Of a DNA stretch of 64,000 nt, positions 9,906-22,329 are shown one piece after another. Position numbers and translations under genes: made by a program. The stretch covers positions 11,026,632-11,090,631 of the forward strand of contig OX457057.1 of assembly GCA_949752795.1 (NCBI GenBank). The letters run 5' to 3'. This DNA comes from Hyperoodon ampullatus. Its lineage: Eukaryota; Chordata; Mammalia; Artiodactyla; Ziphiidae. The notes below the pieces were generated by a model, which was not told the DNA's origin, made no database searches, and saw only the letters and a program-made list of their open reading frames with translations. Numbering within the stretch: position 1 is the stretch's first letter; each line of letters opens with the position of its first letter.

Positions 9906-9974
9906 TAGAGACTTTGGGGTTCCTGATCTGTATCATGATACACCATAATAAAATATTGGTGACTGCATGGGCTG

Positions 9975-10290
9975 TAACAGAAATCTAACTCTGATTGGCT
10001 AAGCTGAAGGGGATTTATTGTCTCCCATAACTGGAAAGATCAAGAGATGATGGCTTCAGGAATAGCTGGATTTAGGATCTTAGACCATATGCCACGAGGA
10101 CTTGGCCCCTCTGCCTCTTTTCTCTAATTTCTTCTGGTTTGGCATCATCCATTGGCTTCATGACTAAGTAAGCTGCACCACGAGTCATTTAAATGGGTGC
10201 TGGCAGCCCTGGACTCATCTTCTTGCATCTCAGCCTGATCCGCATCACCCCCTTCTCTTGAGTTGTTGCATCTCTTCCTAGAGACTGAGG
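9975..10290 (+). repeat. Old interspersed repeat, family A, copy 1
   Basis: TCTGATTGGCTAAGCTGAAGG, GGATTTATTGTCTCCCATAAC and CTTCAGGAATAGCTGGATTTAGG resemble a recurrent mammalian repeat of the type GGAATTTATTGGCTCA-GCTTCAGG-CTGGATCCAGG. Related pieces lie at 22790-23215 and 56595-57125. I cannot name the family without a library search. Confidence 0.5.
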
Positions 10291-12044
10291 GTTTTTACAA
10301 AACAGAATACCAGTCTATAGGACTCTCTCACAGTCACCCTCAGAAACCTAGATGGTGTTCTCACATTGGCTCCTAGCTCAGAGGTTCTTAATTGGGGTGG
10401 AGGTGGGGAGGGTCTATGCTACCCTTGGCTGCAAGGATAGGGATATTGGCCTAAATGTAACTCGATGCAAAGTCAGGTGTGCCCATTCATATGGATGTGT
10501 TTTGGAGAGTGGGGTCATGTGTTCTCCAAGGGGTAGAAACCCAGCAAAACTAAAAACTTCCTTTGGGGTTATTTGGAGAATTTCACTTGGGATAAGGGTT
10601 GAATTCTGAATATTGTAGTCTTCAACCATAATTACCTAGAAACAAGGGATGTTTGCAAGGTCAGGGACCATCCAGGCTGCTGTTTTTTGCACATCAGGCT
10701 CCTACAAAGAACTGATTCCTCCTTGACTTCATCTCTGTTATTTCAAATGCACTTGGAGGATGTGTAAGTGACTTTAATGAGCCCCCTCTGACTCTAAGTT
10801 TGAGGAAAAAATGATGGCAAATATTCCCAGCTCCAAGTGAAACTGTGGTGAAGAGAATTTTGCCCAGTTTAACTCCTAATGGCCTCTCTGGGGAGAAGTT
10901 TACAGTTTTCTGTCTGGCTCCAATTTGGTGTTACAATTTGCTCTTCCTGGGCGAGTACTCTCATGCAAATATGAGACACAGCGTGCTCCAGGAGATGCTA
11001 GGGAGAGTTGTGCACCCCACCTGCAGCCTCCCTCTGCCTGTCCTCCATCCACACCTGGCCTCTCCTTTCCTGGCCAGTCTCCATCCCTCTTGCTTCACAT
11101 TTAATTTCTATTTTCCCCAGGCTCTGACTGACTTGAGGAATGGGACGTGGTTTCATGATAAACTAGCATAGGACACACTTGACTTAACAGAGCTGCCGTG
11201 TGGCAGTGCCACTGCAATAATGGTAGGAAGTAGAAGAAATGGTCTCCACCACCACTTTGGAAAGTCATACACACCCCAGGAATCAAGTGCAGGGAAAACA
11301 GGGTAGGCTGTTTTGATTTGCAAAGGAGGGACTGGGAAGAAGGGAGTCGGCTGCATAGAGAACACCCAATTATTATCCAGAGCTCATTCCCAGCCCCCTC
11401 CGAAGCTTAGGCTTTGAAACAGTCAAATACCCATTATTCATCACATATGTTGGGTGGAAATTATATTGTGACCTCAGAAAGGCAATCGGCAAGAATTTAT
11501 ACTTACACTGCTTATCTGAGCCCAGCCCAAGGCTGAGTTTCTGTGGGAGCCTATGGTTACAAATAACCAAAACAAGCTAAAAGCAAATGGACCATTTTTG
11601 GAAGGTCTCAGGACCCACAGAACGGGTGGACAGCCAGAGGACCAGGACTAGAACCGAGCAAGAACAAAAGCAGCAGTGAGAATCGGGTAGCAGGAAGCCC
11701 AGCACTGGTCTCACAGCAGGACAGCCTGATGGGCATGTCACCGTTGAGATGAGTGGTGACTAGTTAGACCTTCTGTCCTCAGAAGGAGCATCTGATTCAC
11801 TGAGTTAGGTCATGTACTCACCTCTGGCTGTACTGGGGTACTGAGAAAGAGGATCTGGCCTCCTCAGCTTCCCTAGTGCAAAGCCATTGTCTGTAATTAT
11901 CTTCCCTCTAAAACCATGCACAATGGGTAGTTGGTACTTCCCCAAAGGGAAACTGGGGTGCTTCAGGAAGGAGGGATGTTTGCTGAGAAGTCCATGTACA
12001 CACACGCACACATAAACACACAACACAAAAAATAAAGCATAGGA
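10291..12044. other. Unique DNA, nothing recognised
   Basis: About 1.75 kb without a repeat I can name, apart from a short CA-rich stretch at 12000-12035. The 108-codon frame at 10845-11171 (+) has no protein hallmark. Confidence 0.45.
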
Positions 12045-12390
12045 CAAAACTAAAATAAATTCCCTGCCCGCAAGGAGCTAAAGAGGCACGGTATCAAGCA
12101 CAAAATGATTAAAAAATAAGGTAGTACCGTATATTACAGCATTTTCTATCAATATAATAAGGTGCTACATTATACAGAACAGACATTTACCCAGTGGGAA
12201 CTTCTTCAAAGACAGAATAGTCTGGGAAAGGAGATGCTAAGGTGGGCTGATGTTTCAGGGCAGTTTCACCAGAACGCCAAATTGATGTCGATCTGGAAAG
12301 ATGAACAGGGGATAGAATGTAGGAAGTAGACAGATGAGAAAATTCTAAGCGGAGGGAAAAGGGAAACAGCATGGATGAATGCACCAGAAT
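12045..12390 (-). mobile_element. L2 fragment, antisense, strongly decayed
   Basis: AAATTCCCTGCCCGCAAGGAGC, then CACAAAATGATTAAAAAATAAGG and GGAAGTAGACAGATGAG follow the antisense L2 3' end loosely. The call rests on the first segment. Confidence 0.45.
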
Positions 12391-12419
12391 TCTAGTCACT
12401 TTTCCTGAGAAAATTGTAC

Positions 12420-12625
12420 TATAGAGCCAGCCTGTCCTGGTTTTGAATCTTTATCTACCACCATGAGACTGAACAATCTGCTTAACATTTTATGCTATCT
12501 TATGTTATGTCTTATATTATCTAAAGGATGGGGCACATAATTCCTACCTCACAGGCTAGGATTAGGTATGAAAAGTGCCTGGTATTAGGCTTGACCCATA
12601 TAGTAAGGAATTGGCCAATGTCAGT
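12420..12625 (+). mobile_element. MIR SINE, sense
   Basis: AGAGCCAGCCTGTCCTGGTTTTGAATC, ACAATCTGCTTAACATTTTATGC, CCTACCTCACAGGCTAGG and AAGTGCCTGGTATTAGG match MIR in sense orientation with several insertions. Confidence 0.6.
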
Positions 12626-14285
12626 TCCCTTTTTCTTCATCCTTAATTCTTCCCTCTTTATATTAAATTATATTGGTTGGTGGATAAGAAAGATTTGAGA
12701 CTCAGACTGTGATAAGTAAAATCAGGCAGATCCATTTTAAATAATTACAGAAAGCTCTATATACATACTATTGGGCTCTGCCCCAAGTGAGATGGGGAAA
12801 CAGTCCCCACATGTATCACTGTCCTTCCGGCTGGACAACCTTGAAACGCATGTCCTGTGACATACACTCTCTGAGTTTCCATTTCTCCTCTATTTGAAGA
12901 GACTTTCCTGGACCTTCAGAAAGCACCAGCATGTGATTATACAGCTTAGTCACTACAGAGTGAATGCCATTTTTTAACAAAAAGTTTCTCTGGCTTTTAC
13001 CCAAGGCAATTTATTTATCAGAGTGTGGTGGATCTAGGTAGCAAGGACAGGAAAAGGGCACACAGTTCCAGGACACAGTCACAATAGACCTTCAGGATTT
13101 GGGTGTGTAACCATTAATCAGGTCCTCCAGGTGTAGCAAGTGGCCATTTGGTGGAAGCAGGACCTTGAATGGTGGGCACTGTGGAGTCAGTGTGCCGACA
13201 GCCCAGCATAATAGCCCCACCCCTGAGTTCTTTATTCACATTTACAGTCTGGTTAAGTCACTCTGGTTAAGTTACCCTTGACTGCATTTTATGGGGGACA
13301 TTATATGCTACAGTGAGGACCAAGCATCAAGGGATTCCCAAGAGTATTAGGAAGTAGCCATCTCGAGCTATGATGATGGGGTCATAGGCTTAAATGCCTA
13401 CAAGGACCAGGCAAGTGAAGGTAATGAGTAAAGCAGGCCAGAAATTAATGTTTTACAATTCCCATTCTTCTTGAAATATGCACCTTTTTTAGTCTGCTTT
13501 TGATTTCCCCATTTTGATAGAAACATGGGTAGAGGCAAAAGGTTCTCTATTATAAGAGGGTTTTTTTTTTTTTAAGTACTTCTGAGCCATAGTATAAGGG
13601 TAATAACTGAGAACATAAATTTTCAATTATTATTTAATTAAAAGTAATAACATCAATAACAACCACACCATGCAGGCCAAATTTAGTCTTTAAAAAAAGT
13701 ACTAATTTAAGGCATCTGGTCTACCATGGATGTAAAACCTGACCCACCATGTGCACTCTACATTCAATAATCTATCATAAGCCCAAACCAAGAATATAAG
13801 TATAGGTGAAAAAAACACATAAAACTTCTAAGGTAGCTTCTTCTATTACCATATTCAACAAAGACATAAAAGGACCTTGCAACAAAGAACTTTTACAGCA
13901 TATATTTTTAGGTCAGTATTATAGTGAGGTTCTGGTATATTTCACATGCAATGAGCCCTTTCCTTCAACTGAGCAATAGGGTGGCATAAGCCAATATAGG
14001 AAATTCTCCATGGAGCTTTACAGAACTGAGCCATTTTGGATTAATTTTCTCTACATGGAGTAGGGAGTTAGGGGAGAGAGGTGTAACTTTGCCCAGGGAT
14101 AGAAATGGAGGGTTTTCTTTTGTTGTTGTTATTTTGTTTTGTTTTCTTGATTTTTTTCTCCATTAAGTTGTTGAAACCTAGGGAACTTAGAAGAAAAGAT
14201 AAGAATCTGGTGAATATTTCATACTTACATAAATCTCTAATCATTTAATGTTTATTTATTAGCAACTATATATCCACTCAGTTGT
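12626..14285. other. AT-rich unique DNA, nothing recognised
   Basis: About 1.65 kb with no repeat I can name and no open frame of note. T-runs occur at about 13561-13573 and 14120-14160. Probably very old degraded repeat sequence plus unique DNA. Confidence 0.4.
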
Positions 14286-14289
14286 GATT

Positions 14290-14575
14290 AAAATATCAAA
14301 TTCCAACTATGTGCTGGGAGTATCATGTCTGCTTGTTTCTGATTTAGAAGTTTTATCTTCCCCACTGGAATCTAGTAAGCTACTTGAGGACAGAGATGCC
14401 ATGTCTCATTCCAAATTCCCAGATCATATGGAACGTTCTACTTTGCATTATGATCACAAGTGTAAGATCTCCCCCCTTGAGAGAGGACATGTTTACTCAT
14501 CTCTGTATCCCAGCCCACAGGTACTGCCTTACCCACAGTAGGACTCCAGTAAATGTTTGCTGACTGAATGCAATA
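14290..14575 (+). mobile_element. L2-like 3'-end fragment
   Basis: CCCCACTGGAATCTAGTAAGC, TACTTGAGGACAGAGATGCC and, at the end, CCACAGTAGGACTCCAGTAAATGTTTGCTGACTGAATG follow the L2/MIR3-type 3' end. A short unrelated piece lies between them. Confidence 0.55.
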
Positions 14576-14754
14576 ACTGAATTCCACTGACTGTGGGACA
14601 TCCACCATTTTTGAGGATATACAAAAATATTCACTGACAAATAGATCACCTATTCGGTTGTTACTATATTTTGAGGTAGAAAATGACAGAGATGTTGTCT
14701 CCTCTGAACTGTGGAGGTGTTGGCTACTCTTGGTTATAGAAAAAAATAGGAGTT

Positions 14755-15010
14755 GTGTATGGGTTATCTATTGCTGTTATCACAAATTACCCCCAAACTG
14801 TAGCAGCATGAAACAATAAGCCTTTATTATCTCACAGTTTCTGGGGATCAGGAACCTGATAGCAGCTTAGCTGGATGCTTCTGACTCAGGGTCTTTCACG
14901 AGGGGTTGCAGTTAAGCTATTGCCAGCCAGGGCTACAGTCACCCAAAGGTTTAACAGGCTGGAGGTGGGAGGCCTCAGTTCCTCACCACGTCAGCCTCTC
15001 CAGACATCGG
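14755..15010 (+). repeat. Old interspersed repeat, family B, copy 1
   Basis: TGGGTTATCTATTGCTGTTATCACAAATTACC, GAAACAATAAGCCTTTATTATCTCACAG and a TTTCTGGGGATCAGGAACC stretch define a repeat seen five times in this window (also near 20735, 27215, 37635 and 60285), always on the same strand. The family name is not certain to me. Confidence 0.7.
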
Positions 15011-15925
15011 CTCTCTACTTAGCAGGGGGTTTCCCCAGAGAGAGATCCGAGTGAAAAAAGAAAAAGAGCGTCCAAGACAGCGCTGAAGTCTTTAATAACC
15101 TGTTCTCAGAAATCGCAGACCAAAGTGGGAGAGAATTGTACAAGGGCAGGACTAGCAGGAGGCTGGGATCATTGGGGGCTGCATTTGTTAAAAGGGTATA
15201 TTCAATAATCAGCGTTGTTTTCAAAGAGGCTTGGGGACTCCTATCTTGGAAAACGATATAAAATTCTCTTTTCTGCAGCTCCCCTATCTGTGTCTCTTCC
15301 TCTTCTCTTTGCACGGGCAAAGAGTAAAATTGACTTCTCTGTGGAGGAATTGGGAATATTAGCTTATTTGAGTGAATCTGAACAGTGATCCAAAAGAGAA
15401 AACGATTCTGTAAGTCGATCTGGCCTGTGCTGCTCCAGAAAAAGCAGCGGGATGATAACCTCTGTCCTCCCAGCCTCGCAGGGCTAGCGTAAAGCTCTTA
15501 TGTCTAATTGTGCTTTCAGAACTGAGCTTGACACACAAATTTGAGCAGTTCCTCAAGCCAGAGGAATTCTGCTGGACCAGTTCCTCAAGGGCCTGGACTG
15601 TGTGTCCTGTTTATACTCCTCTGGCTCACAGGGGGTTTGGCTATGAATGCAAAATGGTCATTCTCTGTGAATTCTCTGAAAACAGGTTTTATTGAAAAAG
15701 AAAGTCCGTTAGAGTGGGTGCTTAATGCATTATTGTTCAATGAACAAGAGACCACAGTCGGATACTAGCTCAACAGACCAAACTCTCTGATACTGTTTTG
15801 GTCCTGGCTACCAAGGGCAGAGTTAAAAATGAATATTACCATGATTTCAAGGCAAGTCATGGGTTTGAAATACCTTATGCCAATGCATACGTGTATGTTT
15901 AGATAAATACACGCCTGCTGTTGCC
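15011..15925. other. Unique DNA, nothing recognised
   Basis: There is no named repeat, RNA gene or exon. The 101-codon minus frame at 15015-15320 has no recognisable domain. Confidence 0.4.
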
Positions 15926-16115
15926 CACACTTTCCTTGCTGTGGACTTCATCAGACTTTACGACATTTCACATTTATATCAGTCTTTCCCGATTGCCTAT
16001 AGGATCCCTGAAGGCAGGAGTGGCTCTCTCTTGTTTAACAGAAGTATCCTCAGTAACTGGTAGAGAACAGGGCTCTTAGTGGGTCTTCAATAAGTATTGC
16101 TGAATGAATGAATGA
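15926..16115 (+). mobile_element. L2 3'-end fragment
   Basis: CCCTGAAGGCAGGAGTGGCTC, CTCAGTAACTGGTAGAGAAC and TCTTCAATAAGTATTGCTGAATGAATGAATG match the end of L2 including its terminal TGAATGAA repeats. Confidence 0.75.
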
Positions 16116-16679
16116 GGAAGCAATCCTAGAAACACATCTAACTGAAGAGGGGACTCAGTCTTTGAAGGGTCTTAAGTCAGCCAACTCTGGAAAAATGCAA
16201 ACTTGCAGAAGAGGGAAGCTATGGCAACCCTTGTTTCCTTTTTGTTCTTCAAACTGGGTGGCCCATTACATGCTTCCTGCCTGGCAGCTTCAGTGATTGG
16301 ACTCCCCCACACTTTGGCCCATTTCCTCCGCTTAAATTCAGGGGGAGATAGACACTACTGAGCCCTCTTGCTCCCTCTCCCCCTAGTGGGCTCTTTCTTA
16401 TAGTTTGCATTGCTCTCCACCCTGTTATCCGGGACCTCTTGCTACCCTGGGAGTTAAGATTCAGGGATAAAGATATTAAGAGAGAGATTGGGAGAAATGA
16501 AGCGTGTGGACTTCAGTGCACAGTTTCCCAATTTTTTTTCTCCTACCTCTGCATCACTCCTCATGGAGCCAAAGCCCTGTGATAAATGGGAAGCAGACAT
16601 CGTGGTCAAGGGAGGGGGGTGGGGAAAGGCAGTGGGCTTCTGCATTCTTTCCCTAATCAGATTAACATAGGGTAGGGGG
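16116..16679. other. Unique DNA, nothing recognised
   Basis: There is no repeat or exon that I can support. Overlapping frames on opposite strands at 16454-16670 are shadows of each other. Confidence 0.4.
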
Positions 16680-17060
16680 AATTAAATCAAGGATGACACA
16701 TCATTTTATCTCTTATTCCAATTCCAATCAATTGGTATTGGCTGCCTGGACTGCTGTGTCATGAGGGATTCTGAGGCCGGGTTCCAGCTCAGCAGAAAAG
16801 CATAATACGATCAATTAATAATAGCTTCCATGGGCACAGGAAGGGTGAGTGGCAACTCACAAGCCATATATAAGCCACAGCAGGAGATGCTGGTCCTCTA
16901 CCCTCAGAGCAAGGGAAGAGCTAGAATATTCTGGCCTCCAAGGGAAAACAAAGGTCCTTGTTTACTGCAGCATAAACACATACCTAAATAGCTTCAGGGA
17001 ATAATTAAGCTGTGTTTGCACAAATAGAAAGGGGAGGAAGGGTAGAAAAGCAAGATTTGA
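16680..17060. promoter_or_regulatory. Candidate conserved non-coding block, homeodomain-like sites
   Basis: This repeat-free block holds ATCAATTAATAATAGC (about 16811-16826), GAATAATTAAGC (about 17000-17011), the inverted CCAATTCCAATCAATTGG stretch and a TATA-like CCATATATAAG (16864-16874). AT-rich homeodomain cores amid unique sequence are common in developmental enhancers. They are also common by chance in AT-rich DNA, so this is a weak suggestion. Confidence 0.15.
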
Positions 17061-17999
17061 GCTGCTGTCACCCATGTTCTAATTTCTTTGGGATTTTTTT
17101 TCCTTTCTTTTTTCTTTCTTGCATTCATATAATCCCATGGAAACCAGAGCCACATGTGTAATTAATACTCAACAAGTGGCGTAAGTGTTAGGCAGGTGAT
17201 GCACTTAGAAAGAACAGCAAATCAGTTTCCTCTTACCCACCAGTGCAAATCCATTGATGGGGGCTGCTCGCAAGCTCCCTGAATTTCTGAGCCTGGAAGG
17301 TACCTGGGTGTCTGAGCCCAAGGGCTCTTAGCTAACACCATGTATCTGTGCACTTGTGAGGCACTGCCACTCTGACAGGGTACAAGATCATCAATAATCC
17401 ACAAGACAACATCCAACCAAGCATACAGGGACATATAGTCCCCCTCTGTCTTTTTGAACCAAGCCCCCATGCTGGATACCCAGGCCCAACCAACCCCGCT
17501 AAGCTGCCCCCAAACACTTGGTCCTATCTGGGGCCTCACTCCTTCATGCAGACAAGTGTGCTCAGCCCAGCTGGCAGGCCCCGCATAGCCTGGCAGCAGC
17601 CAGAAGGTCCAGCGTGACAATGAGAATCCAGCTTTGGGGCTGTTTATTCCCTGGGGATATTTGCTTCTCTTTCTCTGGCTCTGCTCGCCTTTCAAAGGGC
17701 AACAGCACCAACTTAGACGCTGAATGGGGTCCCCAGGCCATGTCCTGTGACACCATGTTCTGACCTCTGCTAGCCAGATGGTCCATCAACATTTACTGCA
17801 GGCCTGGAATGCCCCTCTCCTCCTCTCTGACATTCTTTTCCCTAATTTCCCTTAAATTCCTGCCCAGGATACCCCTCCATGCCCCACACAACAAGCATGA
17901 GTCCCCCCAGTAGCTGAGGAAGATGCTGAGTCCCTCCCTCATTAAGAGTCCCCACTGAGAAATCAGAAATAGAGCCTCCTTAGGAAAAGAGATACCTCA
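17061..17999. other. Unique DNA, nothing recognised
   Basis: A pyrimidine-rich run lies at 17092-17125. The 157-codon minus frame at 17222-17695 has no protein family signature and no splice context I can defend. Confidence 0.45.
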
Positions 18000-18195
18000 C
18001 TTTGATACAGCATTTTACAGTTCAAGAGCATTTTGGCAAATGTGATTTCATCATTAATTTGATCTCATTGAGACATAAAACACTTCTGAGATGGGTAGTT
18101 TATGGCTGAGTCTCAGAAAAGTAAAATAAGTTGCCCAAGGCCATGCAATGTGTCAGGGGCAAAGCTAGGCTCAAATCCAGCCTATTCGGACTCCA
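18000..18195 (-). mobile_element. MIR SINE, antisense
   Basis: CATTTTACAGTTCAAGAGC, ATAAGTTGCCCAAGGCCATGC and GGGGCAAAGCTAGGCTCAAATCCAG match antisense MIR and end at the tRNA-like head. Confidence 0.8.
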
Positions 18196-19140
18196 CACTT
18201 GGTCTCCCCCCCATAACTAGGCTGTGTGGCCTAACTTTTCATCTGCAGCTACAGTGGCTGTAAAAGTCATTCCTAGGGCAGGGTTTTGTGTCTTATGAAG
18301 TTGTCACTGCTTCTTAGCCCCACAGAGACAATTCCTTCCTTGTACCTGGGATCCAGCAACAGAGAAATTACCCTCTCCCATCTGTCATTCCTTTTTTCCA
18401 GGGTTCAAATATTCCTAGGAGAGATAAGACGTTCAGATAATTACAATTGAATTGAAATTAGTTTATATGACACCCTATTCTGAACTGAGGCATCAGGACA
18501 TGACTGAAGTTAACACAAGCAGAGAAGGATGCTGAAGGGGGATGGAGGGCAGGAATGACACCCACCACCTTTGTGACCTTGCCCATCCAGAAACATGCAA
18601 GTTCTGCATGAAGCCAGGAAGGGGTTAAAATAAAGCAAAAACAGAAATTGAAAACATTCCTCGAAGGGACCTGCCTGACTCTTTGATCATCAACCTGAGA
18701 TGCTCTTCCCAAAGAAAGCAAGAGGAGACTTCTGGCTTTGAATATTTTTGTTCTCCCACAGTTCCACCCAAGGCTAAACCGCAATGCTCTTTTTATCTTT
18801 GCAACGGAGAGAATTAAACTGCACTGGTTTCCCTTCTTTTTTTCCTCAAACTCCTGGCCACCAGGGCAAGGAGCTGAGAGTGGAGAATGTCTACAACTTA
18901 GGCAAAGGGGCCCTACATTATCCAGACAACTCTGAGTCCAGGATGTTTTACTATGCATGGGGCAGATTTTCTGCAGCCTATTTGCCAATTGTTATTGCCA
19001 ATTGTTATTCAAAGGTAATGGAGATCAACATATTTATCAACCCCACTGATATGAATCTCACTCTATCAAGACCTAGAACACTGTCTGAGGACCTCCATTC
19101 TAATCCTGATACTGAAGTCCTTTAATCCCACCTAAATACC
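18196..19140. other. Unique DNA; longest open frame of the window
   Basis: The minus strand is open for 176 codons at 18458-18988. The frame is rich in Ser, Cys and Leu without any domain, and a plus-strand frame overlaps it. A frame of this size is plausible by chance in 64 kb. No other feature is seen. Confidence 0.45.
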
Positions 19141-19144
19141 TTCC

Positions 19145-19290
19145 TCTGCATGACGCTTCCTTGACCAGCCCCTACTTTACCTTATTTGAATCTTTCTATT
19201 AATATTAGTTTATTCCTGTAAAGTGCTTTTCTATAGCAGTTCCTGGCACATAGTAAGCTCTCAATAAGTGCAAGTGATTATTATTAGCAA
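19145..19290 (+). mobile_element. L2/MIR-type 3'-end fragment
   Basis: CTATAGCAGTTCCTGGCACATAGTAAGCTCTCAATAAGTG is the common terminal motif of L2 and MIR elements. The upstream part (CTTCCTTGACCAGCCCC) favours L2. Confidence 0.65.
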
Positions 19291-19539
19291 TATGGTCCTT
19301 AGAATCAGCAGCATATGTTCCCCTTGAGCTTTTAATACACAGTAAGACAATTTCCAGACAATGTTCTATAATTAATTACTATTACATCTAATCTCAATAG
19401 CAAGATAAAATCTGGATACAGTCCCCATCTCAGGAATCTTTCTATGGTAGAAGCAGCAGGCTGCTGTACAATCTCTGAAATGCTGAAGAAGCTTGAAAAT
19501 AATGATTCTGCAAGGACCGCATTCCCTTTCCTCCTGGAC
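19291..19539. other. Unique DNA
   Basis: The segment is a spacer with no recognised feature. Confidence 0.35.
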
Positions 19540-19860
19540 ACAGAGCTGGACTACATTTCCCAGTCCCCCTTGCAGTGGAGTGGGACCACATGACTGCATT
19601 CTGGCCAATGAGATGTGAACAGAACTGACGGGCGTGGACGTCCAGGCCTAGCCTATTTTTCAAACAACTCTTCAAGGCAACCCTCCATGTTTGAGCCTTC
19701 CCCATCCATGAGGCTGGAAGTGAAGTACTCCAAGGCCCAAGGTGACAACCAAGACATGAGATGGAAGGAGCTTGGCCCCCAAATCTCTGTTTAAAAAGCC
19801 ACAAAGAGCTGTCCAACCTACATGCCCACACTGAACTATTGTATGGGCAAGAGCAATTTT
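19540..19860 (+). mobile_element. LTR-like old repeat (MaLR-like, uncertain)
   Basis: GGACTACATTTCCCAGTCCCC, CATGACTGCATTCTGGCCAATGAGATGTGAACAGAA and AGACATGAGATGGAAGGAGC follow a frequent mammalian LTR-type repeat. The polyadenylation end and terminal dinucleotides are not clear. It is non-coding. Confidence 0.5.
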
Positions 19861-20199
19861 TTAAATTATGTTAGGGTACTGAACATTAGGGATTCTTGGT
19901 TAGAGAAGTGAACCTACCTCAATTAATACAGATCTCTTCAGTTACTGGGAGACAAATTAAGTAAATTATAGAGGGTGCCACCCCAACATGTTCAATGAAC
20001 CAAGACATCATTTTATATACTTCCCTTTACCGTAAAAATTTGTGGTACAAAACAAATGTTACTGACAAGCACAGATATATGAGGCAGAAGTCTCATGGCT
20101 CTGAGTGAAAACCCTGGTGTGGGGCCCATGCCATCTTGCATTCCTAGGAGATGTGAGCTATGATTCTGCTAATTCTTGGAAGTGCCACCTATCTGAGAA

Positions 20200-20400
20200 T
20201 TCTCTGTCTTGACCAAGCACTGTAGAACAGTGACAAGAGCCTTGGACCGTGCAGTGAAGACCTGGGCTCCAGGCTTTTTTAGGATGTTAACACATAGTAG
20301 AACTGTTAGCATGGCATGTCCCCTGTCTGGACTACTGTTTTCTCATGTACCTGAGGGGGTTGAGTCAGATTACAAACTGGTAGCTGGGGAGAAAGTGCCG
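20200..20400 (+). mobile_element. Possible MIR remnant
   Basis: AAGAGCCTTGGACCGTGCAG and ACTACTGTTTTCTCATGTACCTGAG vaguely follow MIR in sense orientation. The match is weak. Confidence 0.3.
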
Positions 20401-20734
20401 CCTGCAGGTGTGTGTTACTTGGCTTGCAAGGTAACATTATGATTTTTTAAAATTAGTTCCCAACAGTTAAAAATTAGGATTTTTGCATTAAAAGATCTGA
20501 CAGCTCTTGAAAAGTCCGGCAACTCTAGGCTTGTGTTCCCTCAGGGCAACAATTGACTTTCCTCTTCAGACATGACTTACACTCTCTAGTTTACATAAAT
20601 CCCTTCCCTCAGATCATCTGTTCATTTATATTACCTGCCTGGATAGTCCTTATTGGCACTTGAGTTTGAGACCCTGAGTCTAAATGATTGTAGTGGTCTG
20701 GTCAGATGAACCAGGTAATATCACCTTGTTACAT
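20401..20734. other. Unique DNA
   Basis: No feature is seen. Confidence 0.35.
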
Positions 20735-21185
20735 AGTCTATTGCTGCATAACAAACTGCCCCAACACACAGTGACTTGAAACAACTGCTATTTTATGATA
20801 TCTTGTGATTCAGGAATTCAACAGGGCTTGGATGGACATGTCTCCTGTTTTGTATGATGTCAGCAGAAGTTACTGATTGCTATTCAGATGGTGAATGAGC
20901 TGGTATAGAGAGGCCAGACTGACTCCACTCAAACATCTAGTGCCTTGGCACGGACGGCTGGAAGTCTAGTCTTTCCTGGGTCTGTCACCTGGAGCACCTT
21001 TATGTGGTTTCCCCAGCACAGCATAGGATCAAGGTAGTAGCACTCATATGATGGCTCAGGGATCCCAGGATGAGCATTCCAGGAGTCCCAGGCAGAAGCC
21101 ATAACACCTCTTGAGACCTAGTTACTTCTGCCACCTTCTATTGGTCAAGCAAGTCACTAAGGCAAGCCTGGTCATGAGGATGGGA
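20735..21185 (+). repeat. Old interspersed repeat, family B, copy 2
   Basis: TAGTCTATTGCTGCATAACAAACTGCCCC, GTGACTTGAAACAACTGC and TTCTGCCACCTTCTATTGGTCAAGCAAGTCAC make this the longest copy of the family, with both the AACAAACT head and a GGTCAAGCAAGTCAC tail. Confidence 0.7.
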
Positions 21186-21480
21186 ATTAAACTCAATTGA
21201 AAGAATAGAAAAGAGTTTACAGCATCTTTAACCTACATGTTTATTATTAAAATTCTGCTCTCCTAAATTAGAAATACTGATTAGGCTAAATAAATGTGTC
21301 TTATAATAATTCACTATATTTCATAAACATGATACCCCTGACCCCTAAAACAGAAAGAAGATTTGTATAGGAGATACTGTGCCCACTTCCCTGTTAGATG
21401 TTACTCATGGCATGCAGTATCACACAGAACACTTTAGAATATAAGGAATTGAACTTCAAGCTTTTGTAAGAAAAAAAGAG
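21186..21480. other. AT-rich spacer
   Basis: No feature is seen before the L1 target site. Confidence 0.35.
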
Positions 21481-21493
21481 AGAAGAAATTATT

Positions 21494-22101
21494 TTTTTTT
21501 TTTTAATTTTTTTTTTATTAGTTTCTGCTTTATAACAAAGTGAATCAGTCATACATATACATCTGTTCCCACATCCCCTCCCTCATGCATCTCCCTCCCT
21601 CCCACCCTCCCCATCCCACCCCTCCAGGCGGTCACAAAGCACCGAGCTGATCTCCCTGTGCTATGCGGCTGCTTCCCACTATCTATCTACCTTACGTTTG
21701 GTAGTGTATATATGTCCATGCCTCTCTTTCCCTTTGTCACAGCTTACCCTTCCCCTTCCCCATATCCTCAAGTCCATTCTCAAGTAGGTCTGTGTCTTTA
21801 TTCCCGTTTTACCCCTAGGTTCTTCATGACATTTTTTTTTTTTTTAAATTCCATATATATGTGTTAGCATACGGTATTTGTCTTTCTCTTTCTGACTTAC
21901 TTCACTCTGTATGACAGACTCTAGGTCTATCCACCTCATTACAAATAGCTCAGTTTCGTTTCTTTTTATGGCTGAGTAATATTCCATTGTATATATGTGC
22001 CACATCTTCTTTATCCATTCATCCGATGATGGACACTTAGGTTGTTTCCAGCTCCGGGCTATTGTGAATAGAGCTGCAATGAACATTTTGGTACATGTCT
22101 A
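21494..22101 (-). mobile_element. Young L1 LINE 3' end, 5'-truncated, antisense
   Basis: The minus strand holds the last 80 codons of ORF2 (22086-21844), including KMWHIYTMEYYSAIKRNE and ending THIYGI then a stop, followed by a G-rich 3' UTR and a poly(A) tail, seen as T runs at about 21491-21520. A 13-bp duplication AGAAGAAATTATT lies at 21481-21493 and 22102-22114. The element is about 608 bp and lacks reverse transcriptase and endonuclease, so it is dead on arrival. The clean stop and duplication indicate a relatively recent insertion. Confidence 0.96.
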
Positions 22102-22329
22102 AGAAGAAATTATTGATTCACTCCACTAAAAGTAACACATAGGTGAATATGAGAGTATAAATGTGTTTTTTGGTAATTCTTCTCTTCTCCTATCTGATTT
22201 TAAACACAACCACATAAACCATTAATTATAAAAGTGAGTCAATGCCTTATAATGCATAAAAATGTAATTTATATGATAAAAATTGCACAGAGGAGGGAGG
22301 GAATTGTGCTTTATTTGAAGCAAAGTTTC

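Noticed and set aside
17222..17695. 157-codon minus-strand open frame
   Set aside because: No recognisable family or motif; Trp- and Gly-rich composition follows the local base composition.
18458..18988. 176-codon minus-strand open frame
   Set aside because: It is the longest frame in the window but has no domain, no repeated or biased composition typical of a protein, and no splice or promoter context. A length like this is plausible by chance in 64 kb.
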